From CAZHEV01 sp964531335 [NCBI: uncultured bacterium] (GTDB lineage Bacteria > Eisenbacteria > RBG-16-71-46 > CAZHEV01): a stretch of 64,000 nt of DNA. The position numbers and the translations under genes were made by a program. Of the stretch, positions 44,597 to 52,709 are shown piece after piece. Under the pieces are notes generated by a model. The model made no database searches and was not told the origin of the DNA. It was given only the letters and a program-made list of their open reading frames with translations. Location of the stretch: assembly GCA_964531335.1 (NCBI GenBank), contig CAZHEV010000011.1:44673-108672 (forward strand), given 5' to 3'. Each line of letters opens with the position of its first letter. The first letter of the stretch is position 1.

Positions 44597-45238
44597 CTAC
44601 TTGCGCGTGGTCGAGCCTCCCACCACCGTGTTGCCCTTGAGGCGTCCCCAGGTGAAATAGACGGATGAGGTCTCTTTGTCCTCCCACCTGTCTATCGACC
44701 ACAGGCCGGAGTCGTTTCGCATGTGAATATCGGCAAAGCCCTTGTAGGTTACCACCTCTTCCCCGGAGATCCTCTGCCTGAACCTGTAGTCGAGCCTTAT
44801 GAGGGCCGAGTCCGGTGACTCCTGGGTCGTCTCCACGTCGAAGTTGACCGTGAGGCTCTCGGACTCGGAGAATATCAATCGGATCGCGCTGAGCTCCGCG
44901 TCCACCCCCCAGTCGTCGAAGACGTCCCCGCCGCCCTGTGTCTCGAAGTAGCTCCTGTCCACCTCGTCGAACACGAACTCGAAGTTTTCCCTGAGGGTCT
45001 CCTCGTACAGGAGCTGGTCCTGGTAGGCCAGCGCGCTGCTGAAGTTGAAGAAGACCGCTTCCGGCTCGGTCTGCCTCTGCTGGGGGGTCTGGTCTCCGCC
45101 CTCCGGCGGATTAGGGTCCCTGGTGTCGAACACCCCGCATGCGGGTACGAGCACGACGAGCATCAGAAGCAGTCCGAGCGCCGCGGCCGCCGTGCTACTC
45201 GAAGTTCCGGCCGGGATCTTTCGTCCATTGCGGGCCAT
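44597..45238 (-). CDS. hypothetical lipoprotein (member 1 of a related pair)
   Basis: 213 residues. The hydrophobic stretch LGLLLMLVVLVPACG holds a good lipobox. After a Pro/Gln-rich linker the domain has NFSSALAYQDQLLYEETL, NFEFVFDEVDRSYFETQ, a strand-rich middle and IDRWEDKETSSVYFTWGRLK at the end. Shared plan with the next gene: short helix, 'F.FVIDE/FVFDE' then 'D..W', ending with a Trp-rich strand. The ribosome site is weak. The pair lies between the big barrel gene and the YibQ-like gene. Function unknown. Confidence 0.72.
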   Translation of the reverse strand: MARNGRKIPAGTSSSTAAAALGLLLMLVVLVPACGVFDTRDPNPPEGGDQTPQQRQTEPEAVFFNFSSALAYQDQLLYEETLRENFEFVFDEVDRSYFETQGGGDVFDDWGVDAELSAIRLIFSESESLTVNFDVETTQESPDSALIRLDYRFRQRISGEEVVTYKGFADIHMRNDSGLWSIDRWEDKETSSVYFTWGRLKGNTVVGGSTTRK

Positions 45239-45285
45239 AAGTCTTACACCACCATCCGTTCGTCGAGTTCCACTTCGGTATTCGC

Positions 45286-47343
45286 TCAGAAATTTCTCCT
45301 GAAGGTCGCAGTGACCCTCCAGTACCTGCCCTCGGCGCTGCTGTCCATCCTCTCGAATCTGCCGTCGAAGTTGGTGTTATCCGTTATCTTATACTTTACG
45401 TTCATCCTGGCCAGCAGCTCCGCCCTCTCGCTCTCGCCGACCAGCGTTCTATCCTCCTCGCTTATGCTGAACCTCTTGTCCTGTTGAAAGCGCTGGCTCA
45501 CCGTCATGTTCACGCCGCTGACCGGCTCGTAGTCGACCATGACGGTGAGATCGTGACGGTCGTTGTCGCCGGTGCGCCCGTAGTAGACCGTCCCGCCCCT
45601 GCGCGAGACGCCGCCCTGGTCCTGGTGCCTGTAGTCGTGTATGAAGACCAGACCCACCCCCCTCATCACCCTGGTCCTGAGCACCGTGTGCAGGATCGTG
45701 TTCCTCAGGAGGAAGTCCCTCTCGTCCGAGAACTCGTAGAAGCTGTAGTCGGCGCTCATCCTGGTGTTCTGTGAGATCGAAGTCGTCGGGCTCATCCTGT
45801 AGGTGAAGTTCGCGGTGACCGCGTAGGTCTCGGCCTCCCTGTTGTTGGTGGACTTCTCCGGGCTTATGTAAACCAGCTCGCTGGTCCTCTTGCTCAGCCC
45901 CAGGCCGGTGGAGAACTTCCTGGTGGGCGTATAGGTCGCGTCCAGGCTCAGGTTCTGGTTCAGCAGGTCGCGGTCGTCGGGGTTGTTCTCCTTGTCGTCG
46001 AAGTCGTAAGACCTCAGGGAGATGTCGGCGTTGGCCCGGGCCTCCACCTTCTTTCCCAGGTTCCTGCTCAGGCTTCCCTGAAGCGACCTCGTGTACAGAT
46101 AGCCCGCCTGGCTGAGCACGCTTATCGGGACCTCCGGTCCGCTCCCGTATTCGCTGCGCTGGTCGTCCCACGACATGCGGGTCTCCATCCTTACGCCGAA
46201 CAGCTCGTAGCTGAAATCGCCGTTGAAAGACTCGACCTCGGTCAGGGTGGAGCGCACCCTCTCCACGGCGAAGTCGATGGTCTTGCGCTCTACCGAGGCG
46301 GAGAGGTTCAGGTTCATCTTGTCGAGGGGTTTGATCCAGAAGCTCACGTCACCCGCGTTGGACAGCCCGGTCTTCGTCTCCTGCTCCTCTTCCTTGGGGT
46401 ACTGGAACTGGCTCTCGAGCCTGCGCAGCCCCAGCGAGGCCCCCCATACGTTGCCCGGCCTGAAGTCGAAGCTGGTCCTGTAGCTCTCGCCGGTGTTCTT
46501 GTCCTTCGTCTTAAGCCCGGTCTTGGAGTCCTCCGAGTCGAGGGACGTGACGTCTGTTCCGAGATCCAGGCCCCACGTCATGAACTCCCAGGGCTTGTAG
46601 TTGCTTCTGAAATCGGCCGAGCTGCTGCGGCCGCGGCCCTGTCTGCCGACCGTCCTGTTCTCCAGGAGCTCGTCCACGCCGCCGGTCTTCGCCGAGACGT
46701 TCATCGTCCATTCGTCCAGCGGCGAGAAGCTGTACTCGCCCGTGAGCTGTATCTTCTCCCTGTCCGTCTTGCTCCTGGTATCCGCCGTGGGAGTCTCCAT
46801 GTTGTTCCTGGTCACATCCAGCGCCAGTCCGAGCTTGAGTCCTTCCAGGGGCAGATAGTTGAACGAAGTCCTCGCGATTCTGTTAACGGTCTTCCTCTCG
46901 TTGTTCGAGTCCGTCGAGTAGCCGTAGGAGACGTTGGAGTTGATCCGCAGGTTGCCTATCGAGTACGGCGTATTGAAAGTCTGGGTCCAGCTCTGCACGG
47001 TCCGGTTTACGTCATAGTTCGTCTGGTACGTACCGTGAGGGAGCCAATCGCGCGCGCTCTTGCCTTCGGCGGCCGTGGTGTCAGGCGCCGACTCCTGGCA
47101 CGATGCCTCGGGAATCGCCACAAGAGCCGAGACGAGCAGCGCGCACAGGACGGCGCACGCCGTAGCAGCCGGCGCCGAGCCGCTCCGAAGCCGTACCGAG
47201 CGCGCGGTCGAGCGGCGCGGTCCGCGCCCGCTCTCCTTCGGCGTTCTCGCGCGCCCGGTCGCCTTCTGTGTGTTTGCGCGCGTGGTCGCCCCCGGCGGCG
47301 CGCCGGCGACCCGCGAGGATTTATTCAAAGGGGTGAAACGCAT
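45286..47343 (-). CDS. large outer-membrane beta-barrel protein
   Basis: 685 residues. A long basic N-terminal stretch of about 60 residues comes before the hydrophobic signal core (AVLCALLVSALVAIPEASC). After it come more than twenty amphipathic strands of alternating pattern, such as LRINSNVSYGYSTDSN, SLDATYTPTRKFSTGLGLSK and DLTVMVDYEPVSGVNMTVSQ, ending in YWRVTATFRRNF with the terminal Phe that BamA recognises. Length and strand number would suit a barrel of more than 20 strands. No plug or TonB box is seen. Its start overlaps the end of rsmA by 23 bases, so the true start may lie further in. Function unknown. Confidence 0.75.
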   Translation of the reverse strand: MRFTPLNKSSRVAGAPPGATTRANTQKATGRARTPKESGRGPRRSTARSVRLRSGSAPAATACAVLCALLVSALVAIPEASCQESAPDTTAAEGKSARDWLPHGTYQTNYDVNRTVQSWTQTFNTPYSIGNLRINSNVSYGYSTDSNNERKTVNRIARTSFNYLPLEGLKLGLALDVTRNNMETPTADTRSKTDREKIQLTGEYSFSPLDEWTMNVSAKTGGVDELLENRTVGRQGRGRSSSADFRSNYKPWEFMTWGLDLGTDVTSLDSEDSKTGLKTKDKNTGESYRTSFDFRPGNVWGASLGLRRLESQFQYPKEEEQETKTGLSNAGDVSFWIKPLDKMNLNLSASVERKTIDFAVERVRSTLTEVESFNGDFSYELFGVRMETRMSWDDQRSEYGSGPEVPISVLSQAGYLYTRSLQGSLSRNLGKKVEARANADISLRSYDFDDKENNPDDRDLLNQNLSLDATYTPTRKFSTGLGLSKRTSELVYISPEKSTNNREAETYAVTANFTYRMSPTTSISQNTRMSADYSFYEFSDERDFLLRNTILHTVLRTRVMRGVGLVFIHDYRHQDQGGVSRRGGTVYYGRTGDNDRHDLTVMVDYEPVSGVNMTVSQRFQQDKRFSISEEDRTLVGESERAELLARMNVKYKITDNTNFDGRFERMDSSAEGRYWRVTATFRRNF

Positions 47344-48136
47344 CCGCCAGTCTCGCGAATTCCTCCAGGCCCAGCCTCTCCGGCCTATCGCCCGGATCTA
47401 TGTCCACTGATCGGCATACCCTCTTGACTTCTTCCTTGTCCAGACCTGATAGTATGGACAGAGTATTGACGAGCATCTTTCGACGCTGGCCGAAGGTCCC
47501 CCTGATCAATCTGAACAGGAGATCCTCGTCGGCGACGTTTACAGGGGGCTCGCGCCTGAACTCCAGCGCCAGCACCGTGGAGTCGACCTTGGGTCTCGGG
47601 GAGAATGCCGTCGACGGGACGTCCATGATTCTTGTCACGCCGGCGACGTACCTCAGCCGCAGGGTGATCGCGCCGTAGTCGCGCCCCCCGGGCGAAGCAA
47701 GGAGCCTTTCAGCGTACTCCTTCTGCACCATGGTCGTGGCGCGCCGGATGGCCGCGTGTTGCTCGACAAAGTAGAGAATGATCTCGGTTGTTAGGTGATA
47801 GGGCAGGTTACCGATGACGACTACTTCCTCTCGACCGTGCTCGGACGCAACCTCGGCCAGATCCACATCCAAAATGCTCCCGCAAAGGACGCTCAAATTG
47901 CCGATCGATGCCGTAGCTTCGCCGAGCTCCTCCGCCAGGTTCGGGTCGATCTCCACCGCTATCACATGGGCCGCCGTCTCGGCAAGGCCCAAGGTGAGGG
48001 CCCCCGTTCCGGCGCCTATTTCCACGACCACGTCGTCCGGCCTTACGCCGGTGGAGTCCAGTATGGCGTCGCGCACCTCTGCGGATTTCAAGAAGCGTTG
48101 GCTGAGGGATTTCTTCGGACGCAGGGCGCGTTTCAC
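47321..48136 (-). CDS. rsmA: 16S rRNA adenine dimethyltransferase RsmA (KsgA)
   Basis: Dimethylates the two adjacent adenines (A1518, A1519 in E. coli numbering) in the last hairpin of 16S rRNA late in 30S assembly. The 271-residue protein starts KKSLSQRFLKSAEVRDAIL, has SAM motif I VVEIGAGTGALTLGLAE, motif IV VVIGNLPYHLTTEIILYF and the C-terminal PRPKVDSTVLALEF region. Length is normal. It overlaps the barrel gene by 23 bases. Confidence 0.95.
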   Translation of the reverse strand: MKRALRPKKSLSQRFLKSAEVRDAILDSTGVRPDDVVVEIGAGTGALTLGLAETAAHVIAVEIDPNLAEELGEATASIGNLSVLCGSILDVDLAEVASEHGREEVVVIGNLPYHLTTEIILYFVEQHAAIRRATTMVQKEYAERLLASPGGRDYGAITLRLRYVAGVTRIMDVPSTAFSPRPKVDSTVLALEFRREPPVNVADEDLLFRLIRGTFGQRRKMLVNTLSILSGLDKEEVKRVCRSVDIDPGDRPERLGLEEFARLADAFHPFE

Positions 48137-48249
48137 CTTGAAACCCTTGTCTGGAAGGCGGGGTCCCCGGTCGGGGCCGGTCGGGGCCGCCCGTAGTCGC
48201 TAAGTATCTCCGTAATGCGCAGCCGGGGGAGGGGCTACCCTGGGAACAG

Positions 48250-48271
48250 CCGGCCTCAGCTTCGAGGCCGG
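48250..48271. repeat. strong hairpin between tatD and rsmA
   Basis: CCGGCCTC-AGCTTC-GAGGCCGG, a perfect 8-base stem. No T-run follows on either strand, so it is not a standard terminator. It could be a leader or processing hairpin of the rsmA transcript. Confidence 0.5.
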
Positions 48272-48390
48272 ACAGCAGGGCTGGCCGAACAGCAATGACG
48301 CTCCTTCCCCAGCTGCAGCTTTCTTCTCTTTACACGGCCGCATAGCACGGGCCGCCGCGCGCGGCCGGCTCGACTACGCGGAAAACCTAA

Positions 48391-49158
48391 TCAGTCCAGG
48401 CGGAAGAGCCTGCGCGCGTTCTCGGTGGTGAACCGCTCCACCTCGCCCGGCTCCGCCCCGAGAAGCTCCGCCAGCTTCTCGATCACGATGCGCACCCTCG
48501 CCGGCTCATTGCGCTTTCCCCTGAACGGGGCCGGCGAAAGCCACGGGCAGTCCGTCTCCACGACGATTCTGTCCCTTGGGGTGACCTGGAGGATCTCCCT
48601 CCAGACATCCTCCTTCCTGCCGTACGTCAGACTGCCCCCGAGCCCGATACAGAAGCCGAGATCGACGGCCTGCCTCGCGGTCTCGACGTCGCCCGAAAAG
48701 CAGTGCATCACGCCGCCCACCTCGGACGCCTTTTCCCGCCTCAAGGTCTTCAACACGTCCGCGTGCGCGTCGCGGTCATGGATCACAAGAGGCTTGGACT
48801 TCTCCCCGGCCAGCGCGATCTGGCGGCGAAAGACCTCCCTCTGCACGGCCGGCGGCGAGAGGTTACGGTAAAAATCCAGGCCGGTCTCTCCGAGGGCGAC
48901 CACTTTGGGCCTGTCCAGGAGCCTTTCGAGCTTGTCCAGCGTCTCCGGTGTAACAGTCCCCGCCTCATGGGGATGGACCCCCACAGCGGCGTAAATTCGG
49001 TGCTCCCTCTGGGCCAGCCCGACGGCGGCCCCGCTGCTCTTCAGGTCCCAGCCGACCTCTACTATCGCCTCGCAACCCGCCTCGAAGGACCTGTCTATGA
49101 CCTCGCGCCGATCGCTGTTGAAATCCGGATAGCCCAGATGGGCATGAGTGTCTATCAT
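48391..49158 (-). CDS. tatD: TatD-family metal-dependent DNase
   Basis: 255 residues. The family signatures are present: MIDTHAHLGYPDF with the two metal His, ALGETGLDFYRN, PLVIHDRDAH, VMHCFSGDVETARQAVD and VETDCPWLSPAPFRGKRNEP. TatD proteins are 3'-5' exonucleases and may act in DNA repair or D-amino-acid-tRNA hydrolysis. Length normal. It lies 254 bases before rsmA. Confidence 0.92.
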   Translation of the reverse strand: MIDTHAHLGYPDFNSDRREVIDRSFEAGCEAIVEVGWDLKSSGAAVGLAQREHRIYAAVGVHPHEAGTVTPETLDKLERLLDRPKVVALGETGLDFYRNLSPPAVQREVFRRQIALAGEKSKPLVIHDRDAHADVLKTLRREKASEVGGVMHCFSGDVETARQAVDLGFCIGLGGSLTYGRKEDVWREILQVTPRDRIVVETDCPWLSPAPFRGKRNEPARVRIVIEKLAELLGAEPGEVERFTTENARRLFRLD

Positions 49159-49533
49159 CTGCGCCTGAAGTTCCCCACGCCGCCCGGCGGCGTCCAGGGC
49201 ATACGCCTATCCGTGGGCTCGGGCGCCGCCGCCCGGCCTTCCGCATGCCGCGCTTAATCTATTCCAGTGTCGTCAGTTACGTGTCGCAGTGACGCGGATC
49301 GACTGGTAGCAAGTCTAGCTGCAGGTTACCTCGCAGATAGGGAAGCCGCCGACAGCGGCGACCTACACATATAGCTCTAAAATCATGCTATCAAGATCCG
49401 GGCCGAAAGTCAAGCGCTTTGGGGGGCGGGACTCTTGGGGGTAGGATTTTCACGTGCTCCTGGTGGCAATAGGGGTGTCGGCCCGGAACCGCAAATTGCG
49501 AATCCCGCATGGAATATGAAGAAGCCCATATTA
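49159..49533. other. intergenic stretch upstream of tatD
   Basis: No gene seen. It is less GC-rich than the rest and holds a short hairpin (GCCGC-CGACA-GCGGC, 49345-49359) and one good minus-strand promoter at 49385-49413. The distance from that promoter to the tatD start (over 200 bases) leaves room for a leader or small RNA. It marks the border to the AT-richer island that follows. Confidence 0.6.
49385..49413 (-). promoter_or_regulatory. sigma70-like promoter upstream of tatD
   Basis: On the minus strand TTGACT, 17 bases, TAGCAT. Five of six and four of six consensus positions fit, with ideal spacing. Transcription would start near 49378, giving a leader of about 215 bases to tatD or a separate small transcript. 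Confidence 0.42.
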
Positions 49534-49920
49534 CTATAACTTGAATTGTTCGCGGCAGAAATCCTTCACCGCTTTAACTGTATGTTTTGACACCAATAAG
49601 CCTTCGCGCGCGGTTTTCAGTGATCTGGGCGACATATCCTCCCTTAGATGACAAGTCCCATTGGTCATGGCGCTTTCTATGTGCCTAGTTGTAAAGAAGT
49701 CTGCCGTTGAGTAGTGGATCGAGGATTCATGCCTCACAAATGGATGATCGCCTGGATTTAGAGTCACCGTATCGTCAGTAAACCGAGTTACGGTACGGAC
49801 CATCACGGCAACAAATCGTTTAGAGGCAGTGTCGGGATCAGTCAAGACCAACCAAAGGTGTGGTTTGGGTTCGCCGCTTTTGCGGAGAAAGAGCGTCCGT
49901 CCAGCGCGGAGGAGTTCCAT
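49534..49920 (-). CDS. putative toxin partner of a Panacea antitoxin
   Basis: 128 residues, directly abutting the stop of the Panacea gene (TAGATG). I do not recognise the family with certainty. The N-terminal half is strand-rich (LRAGRTLFLRKSG, HLWLVLTDPDTASKRFVAVM, DDTVTLNPGDHPFVRHES), like the small barrels of MazF/PemK-type proteins, and the end is helical (KHTVKAVKDFCREQ). Position behind an antitoxin gene, small size and AT-richer composition suggest a toxin. Function by context only. Confidence 0.6.
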   Translation of the reverse strand: MELLRAGRTLFLRKSGEPKPHLWLVLTDPDTASKRFVAVMVRTVTRFTDDTVTLNPGDHPFVRHESSIHYSTADFFTTRHIESAMTNGTCHLREDMSPRSLKTAREGLLVSKHTVKAVKDFCREQFKL

Positions 49921-50475
49921 CTACCCAAGCAGATCGCGAGCTGTTTCTTCAGCGGCAAGTGTATCCAAGACTTCATCAATCTCTGGATCGCTGAAGCCCT
50001 CGGTTCTCAGGATTGTCTCTATTTGAATCGGTAGACTTGACCCCTTGGGATCTTGCCATTCAGGCAATTCCTTATGGCAATAGTCTCTCAGCTCCCACCT
50101 GCTCTTGTGCCCGTGTTCGGCAAATACTTGGTCAATAAGGTCCTCTTCTGCTTCCGAAAGCTGATCGCTCAGAATATCATCAGTCAAGAGCCTGACCTCA
50201 TTGTCGGTTATCTCAGAGATATACCTATGCCAATAACATAGATTCGTCTCATCTGTCTGTTCATTCATCTTGTTCAGGGTGAAACTCAGCACGGGGCCCT
50301 GCGGCATGGAGTAGTACCAATCAAAGGTGATCGGCCGCCCCCGACTAATGAGCGAGCGCCTGTCGGCAAGGTAGAGCAGCTTCATGAGCTTCAAATGGCT
50401 CATGTGACCACCCCTAAGCTTTAAGAATCGCATTGCAGCTTGGGTGGTCTTCTCCTCACGATATCGAATCCCCAC
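49921..50475 (-). CDS. Panacea-domain (DUF4065/SocA-like) antitoxin
   Basis: 184 residues from GTG 50473-50475, with GGAGG eight bases upstream; a TTG 15 bases earlier overlaps that ribosome site and is unlikely. The domain is recognisable by the opening KTTQAAMRFLKLRGGHMSHL, KLLYLADRRSLISRGRPITF with the Asp-Arg pair, and YSMPQGPVLSFTLNKM. Panacea (PanA) antitoxins neutralise many unrelated toxins; the toxin gene normally adjoins, as here. A helical C-terminal extension follows (SEAEEDLIDQVFAEHG). The AT-rich composition of both genes against their surroundings suggests transfer. Confidence 0.82.
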   Translation of the reverse strand: MGIRYREEKTTQAAMRFLKLRGGHMSHLKLMKLLYLADRRSLISRGRPITFDWYYSMPQGPVLSFTLNKMNEQTDETNLCYWHRYISEITDNEVRLLTDDILSDQLSEAEEDLIDQVFAEHGHKSRWELRDYCHKELPEWQDPKGSSLPIQIETILRTEGFSDPEIDEVLDTLAAEETARDLLG

Positions 50476-50858
50476 CGGGTACACCTCCAATCTTAATTAT
50501 CTCAAATAGTCGATAAGTCTGTCAACCATATTTAGCTACACTTGTGTCACCGCTAAGTTTTGATGTTGCAAAACTCATGCCGACTCTCATGATTCTCCTT
50601 GGGTCTGTCACGCACATTCTACAGGTCTGGGGACGAGCCGGGCCGCGCCCCCGCAGACGGCGTTGATGAGCCCTACCGTGGCTCCGCATCGGGGCCCATG
50701 AGTTGCTTGCCGGGTTGTTCGTAACCGCTTGCACGCAGAACTCCCCCCGATATCTGCGGGCGCTGGGTCGCGGGTCGCCCCACCGTGATGGATGACACGG
50801 GACGGGCGCCGCTGATAGGCTTAGGGTCACCCGATGACCTTGTTCCTTGGATGCAGCC
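50476..50858. other. intergenic stretch upstream of the TamA-like gene
   Basis: The first part is AT-rich and belongs to the toxin-antitoxin island; from about 50620 GC returns. A minus-strand frame of 117 codons covers most of it, but it crosses the start of the TamA-like gene and has no recognisable domain. No repeat or RNA is identified. Confidence 0.5.
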
Positions 50859-52706
50859 ATGACTCGGAAATCCATGCTTAGAAGATCGAGATCGCTCGCG
50901 CAGGCGCTTCGGCCGGCGGCGCTGGCCCTGTTGTGGCTTCTCGTCGCTCGGGCAGCCGGCGGCGATCAGGACCATACACAGGTGGTCTCAGCGTACAAGG
51001 GATGGACCGTGTCCTCGCTCGAGATCCGGGGGATCGACGGTGGCATGGCCAAGGAGATGAGCAAAGGGCTCGAGCTCTCCGGCCAGCCCAAGTTCCTGGG
51101 CCGCAAGAAGGCTTCGTTGTACGAGCAGGCCCTGAGCGAGGACCTGCGCAGAGCGAGGTTGTTCCTGGCGGAGCGGGGATATCCGTACGCGGATATCACT
51201 CCTCGCTTCAAGGGCAAGCGAGAGGACAAGGAAGTCGAGGTGTTGCTCGAGGTCACCCCAGGGCCGGCCGTCGTGGTGGACAGCGTGGGCGTGGCCGGCG
51301 TTCCTCCCGCCTTGGAAAAGAAGGCGCATGACAGGTTGGCGGCCAAGCCGGGCGCCGTGTTCGCGGAAAAGAGCGTCAAGAAGAGCGTGGACGCGGTCAG
51401 GTCGGTCCTTCGCTACGCGGGCCACGCCAGGGCCGAGGTCGAAGCGGTGATCGAGAAAGAGGACTCCACGCATGTCTCGGTTCACATCAACGCCGAGCCC
51501 GGTCCGGTGTACAGGTTCGAGGAGATGGTGGTGACCGGCGCGCCGGAGGACCTCGCGCCCCTTGCGAAGAAAACCGTCGACTTGAAGCCGGGGACGCTCT
51601 ACTCGCCCGCGGTTGTCAGGGAGGCCGAAGACTTTCTGCGCCTTTTGAACCTCTTCTCCAGGATTCGCCTCGGCGTAGTGGACGCGGGCGCGGAAAGGAT
51701 CAACCTGCAGGCCGATCTCTCGAGGCGCAGCCCGTGGACTTTCGAGGCGAATGTCGGGTACTGGACCGATGAGCAGCTCAAGGTAAGAGCCCGCTGGCAT
51801 CACAGGAACCTGTTCCAGCGCGGCCGCGGCATAGAGATCAGATCGGCCTACTCGCAGTTCGAGCAGACCGGGAGCGTCTCGCTGAGCTGGCCCGGGTTCT
51901 TCGGCCCGAGGACCTGGGGGCTGGCCGGCGTGAGCATCGAGAGCGAGAGAGAGGACAGCTACAACCTTCTCAGCACCGGTCTTGATCTCACGGGAACTTA
52001 TCGTCCGACACTTCTCACCTCTTTGAGCGCGGGGCTCTCGGTGTCCAACGTGGACGTGGACGTGAGGACGGACGAGCCCGACGCGTTCATCGAGCAAGGC
52101 GGCCTGTTGACCGTGATATCGCTGGACCTGATCAAGGATAGCTCCGACGACCGGCTCTTTCCCAGCAGAGGCACGGTCACGCGGCTGCTTCTGGAATGGG
52201 GGCCACCGGGGTTTCTCTCGGGCACCCACTACGCCTCCCTTCAGGGATCGGCCGTGCTCTACACGCCGCTCGGCAACGACGTGGTACTGGCCTCGAGGAT
52301 AAAAAGCGGCGTCGCCGCGCCGCTCGGAGACTCCGAGGACCTTCTGCCGAACAAGAGGTTCTATTCGGGAGGCGCTACTTCGATGCGCGGGTTCAAGCGC
52401 AGGAAGCTGGGCCCTCTCGACGAAGGCGAGGCGCCGCTGGGCGGAGCGTCAATGCTTGAGGCGTCCATGGAGCTGCGATTCCCGATCCTGTGGCGCTTCG
52501 GGGGCGCGCTTTTCGTAGATACGGGCCAGGTATGGCCCGAGGGCCAATTCTATGAGCTGGATCGGACGGAGGTCGCGGTGGGGCCGGGTCTGATGATCAG
52601 AACGCCCATCGGGCCTATAAGGGCCGATTGGGGCTACAGGCTGACGGACCTCGAAGAGACGCAGCCCAAGTCGGTCCTTCATCTGTCGATCGGCCATCCT
52701 TACTAA
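50859..52706 (+). CDS. Omp85-family outer-membrane assembly protein (TamA-like)
   Basis: About 615 residues from ATG 50859; a TTG 12 bases earlier is the alternative. A signal peptide (LRPAALALLWLLVARAAGG) is followed by about three POTRA domains (WTVSSLEIRGID, ERGYPYADITPRFKG, VDSVGVAGVPP, YRFEEMVVTGAPED) and a 16-strand barrel. The barrel has the Omp85 landmark FYSGGATSMRGFKRRKLG, and the protein ends LSIGHPY with an aromatic residue. Three POTRA and a TamB partner directly downstream point to TamA, which helps insert certain barrel proteins, rather than BamA. Confidence 0.85.
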   Translation: MTRKSMLRRSRSLAQALRPAALALLWLLVARAAGGDQDHTQVVSAYKGWTVSSLEIRGIDGGMAKEMSKGLELSGQPKFLGRKKASLYEQALSEDLRRARLFLAERGYPYADITPRFKGKREDKEVEVLLEVTPGPAVVVDSVGVAGVPPALEKKAHDRLAAKPGAVFAEKSVKKSVDAVRSVLRYAGHARAEVEAVIEKEDSTHVSVHINAEPGPVYRFEEMVVTGAPEDLAPLAKKTVDLKPGTLYSPAVVREAEDFLRLLNLFSRIRLGVVDAGAERINLQADLSRRSPWTFEANVGYWTDEQLKVRARWHHRNLFQRGRGIEIRSAYSQFEQTGSVSLSWPGFFGPRTWGLAGVSIESEREDSYNLLSTGLDLTGTYRPTLLTSLSAGLSVSNVDVDVRTDEPDAFIEQGGLLTVISLDLIKDSSDDRLFPSRGTVTRLLLEWGPPGFLSGTHYASLQGSAVLYTPLGNDVVLASRIKSGVAAPLGDSEDLLPNKRFYSGGATSMRGFKRRKLGPLDEGEAPLGGASMLEASMELRFPILWRFGGALFVDTGQVWPEGQFYELDRTEVAVGPGLMIRTPIGPIRADWGYRLTDLEETQPKSVLHLSIGHPY

Positions 52707-52709
52707 AAC

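Noticed and set aside
50522-50875. 117-codon minus-strand frame upstream of the TamA-like gene
   Set aside because: Overlaps the start of a well-supported gene, has no domain and no ribosome site.
50859-52706. BamA
   Set aside because: Only about three POTRA domains and an adjacent TamB; BamA usually has five and sits with skp or lpx genes.
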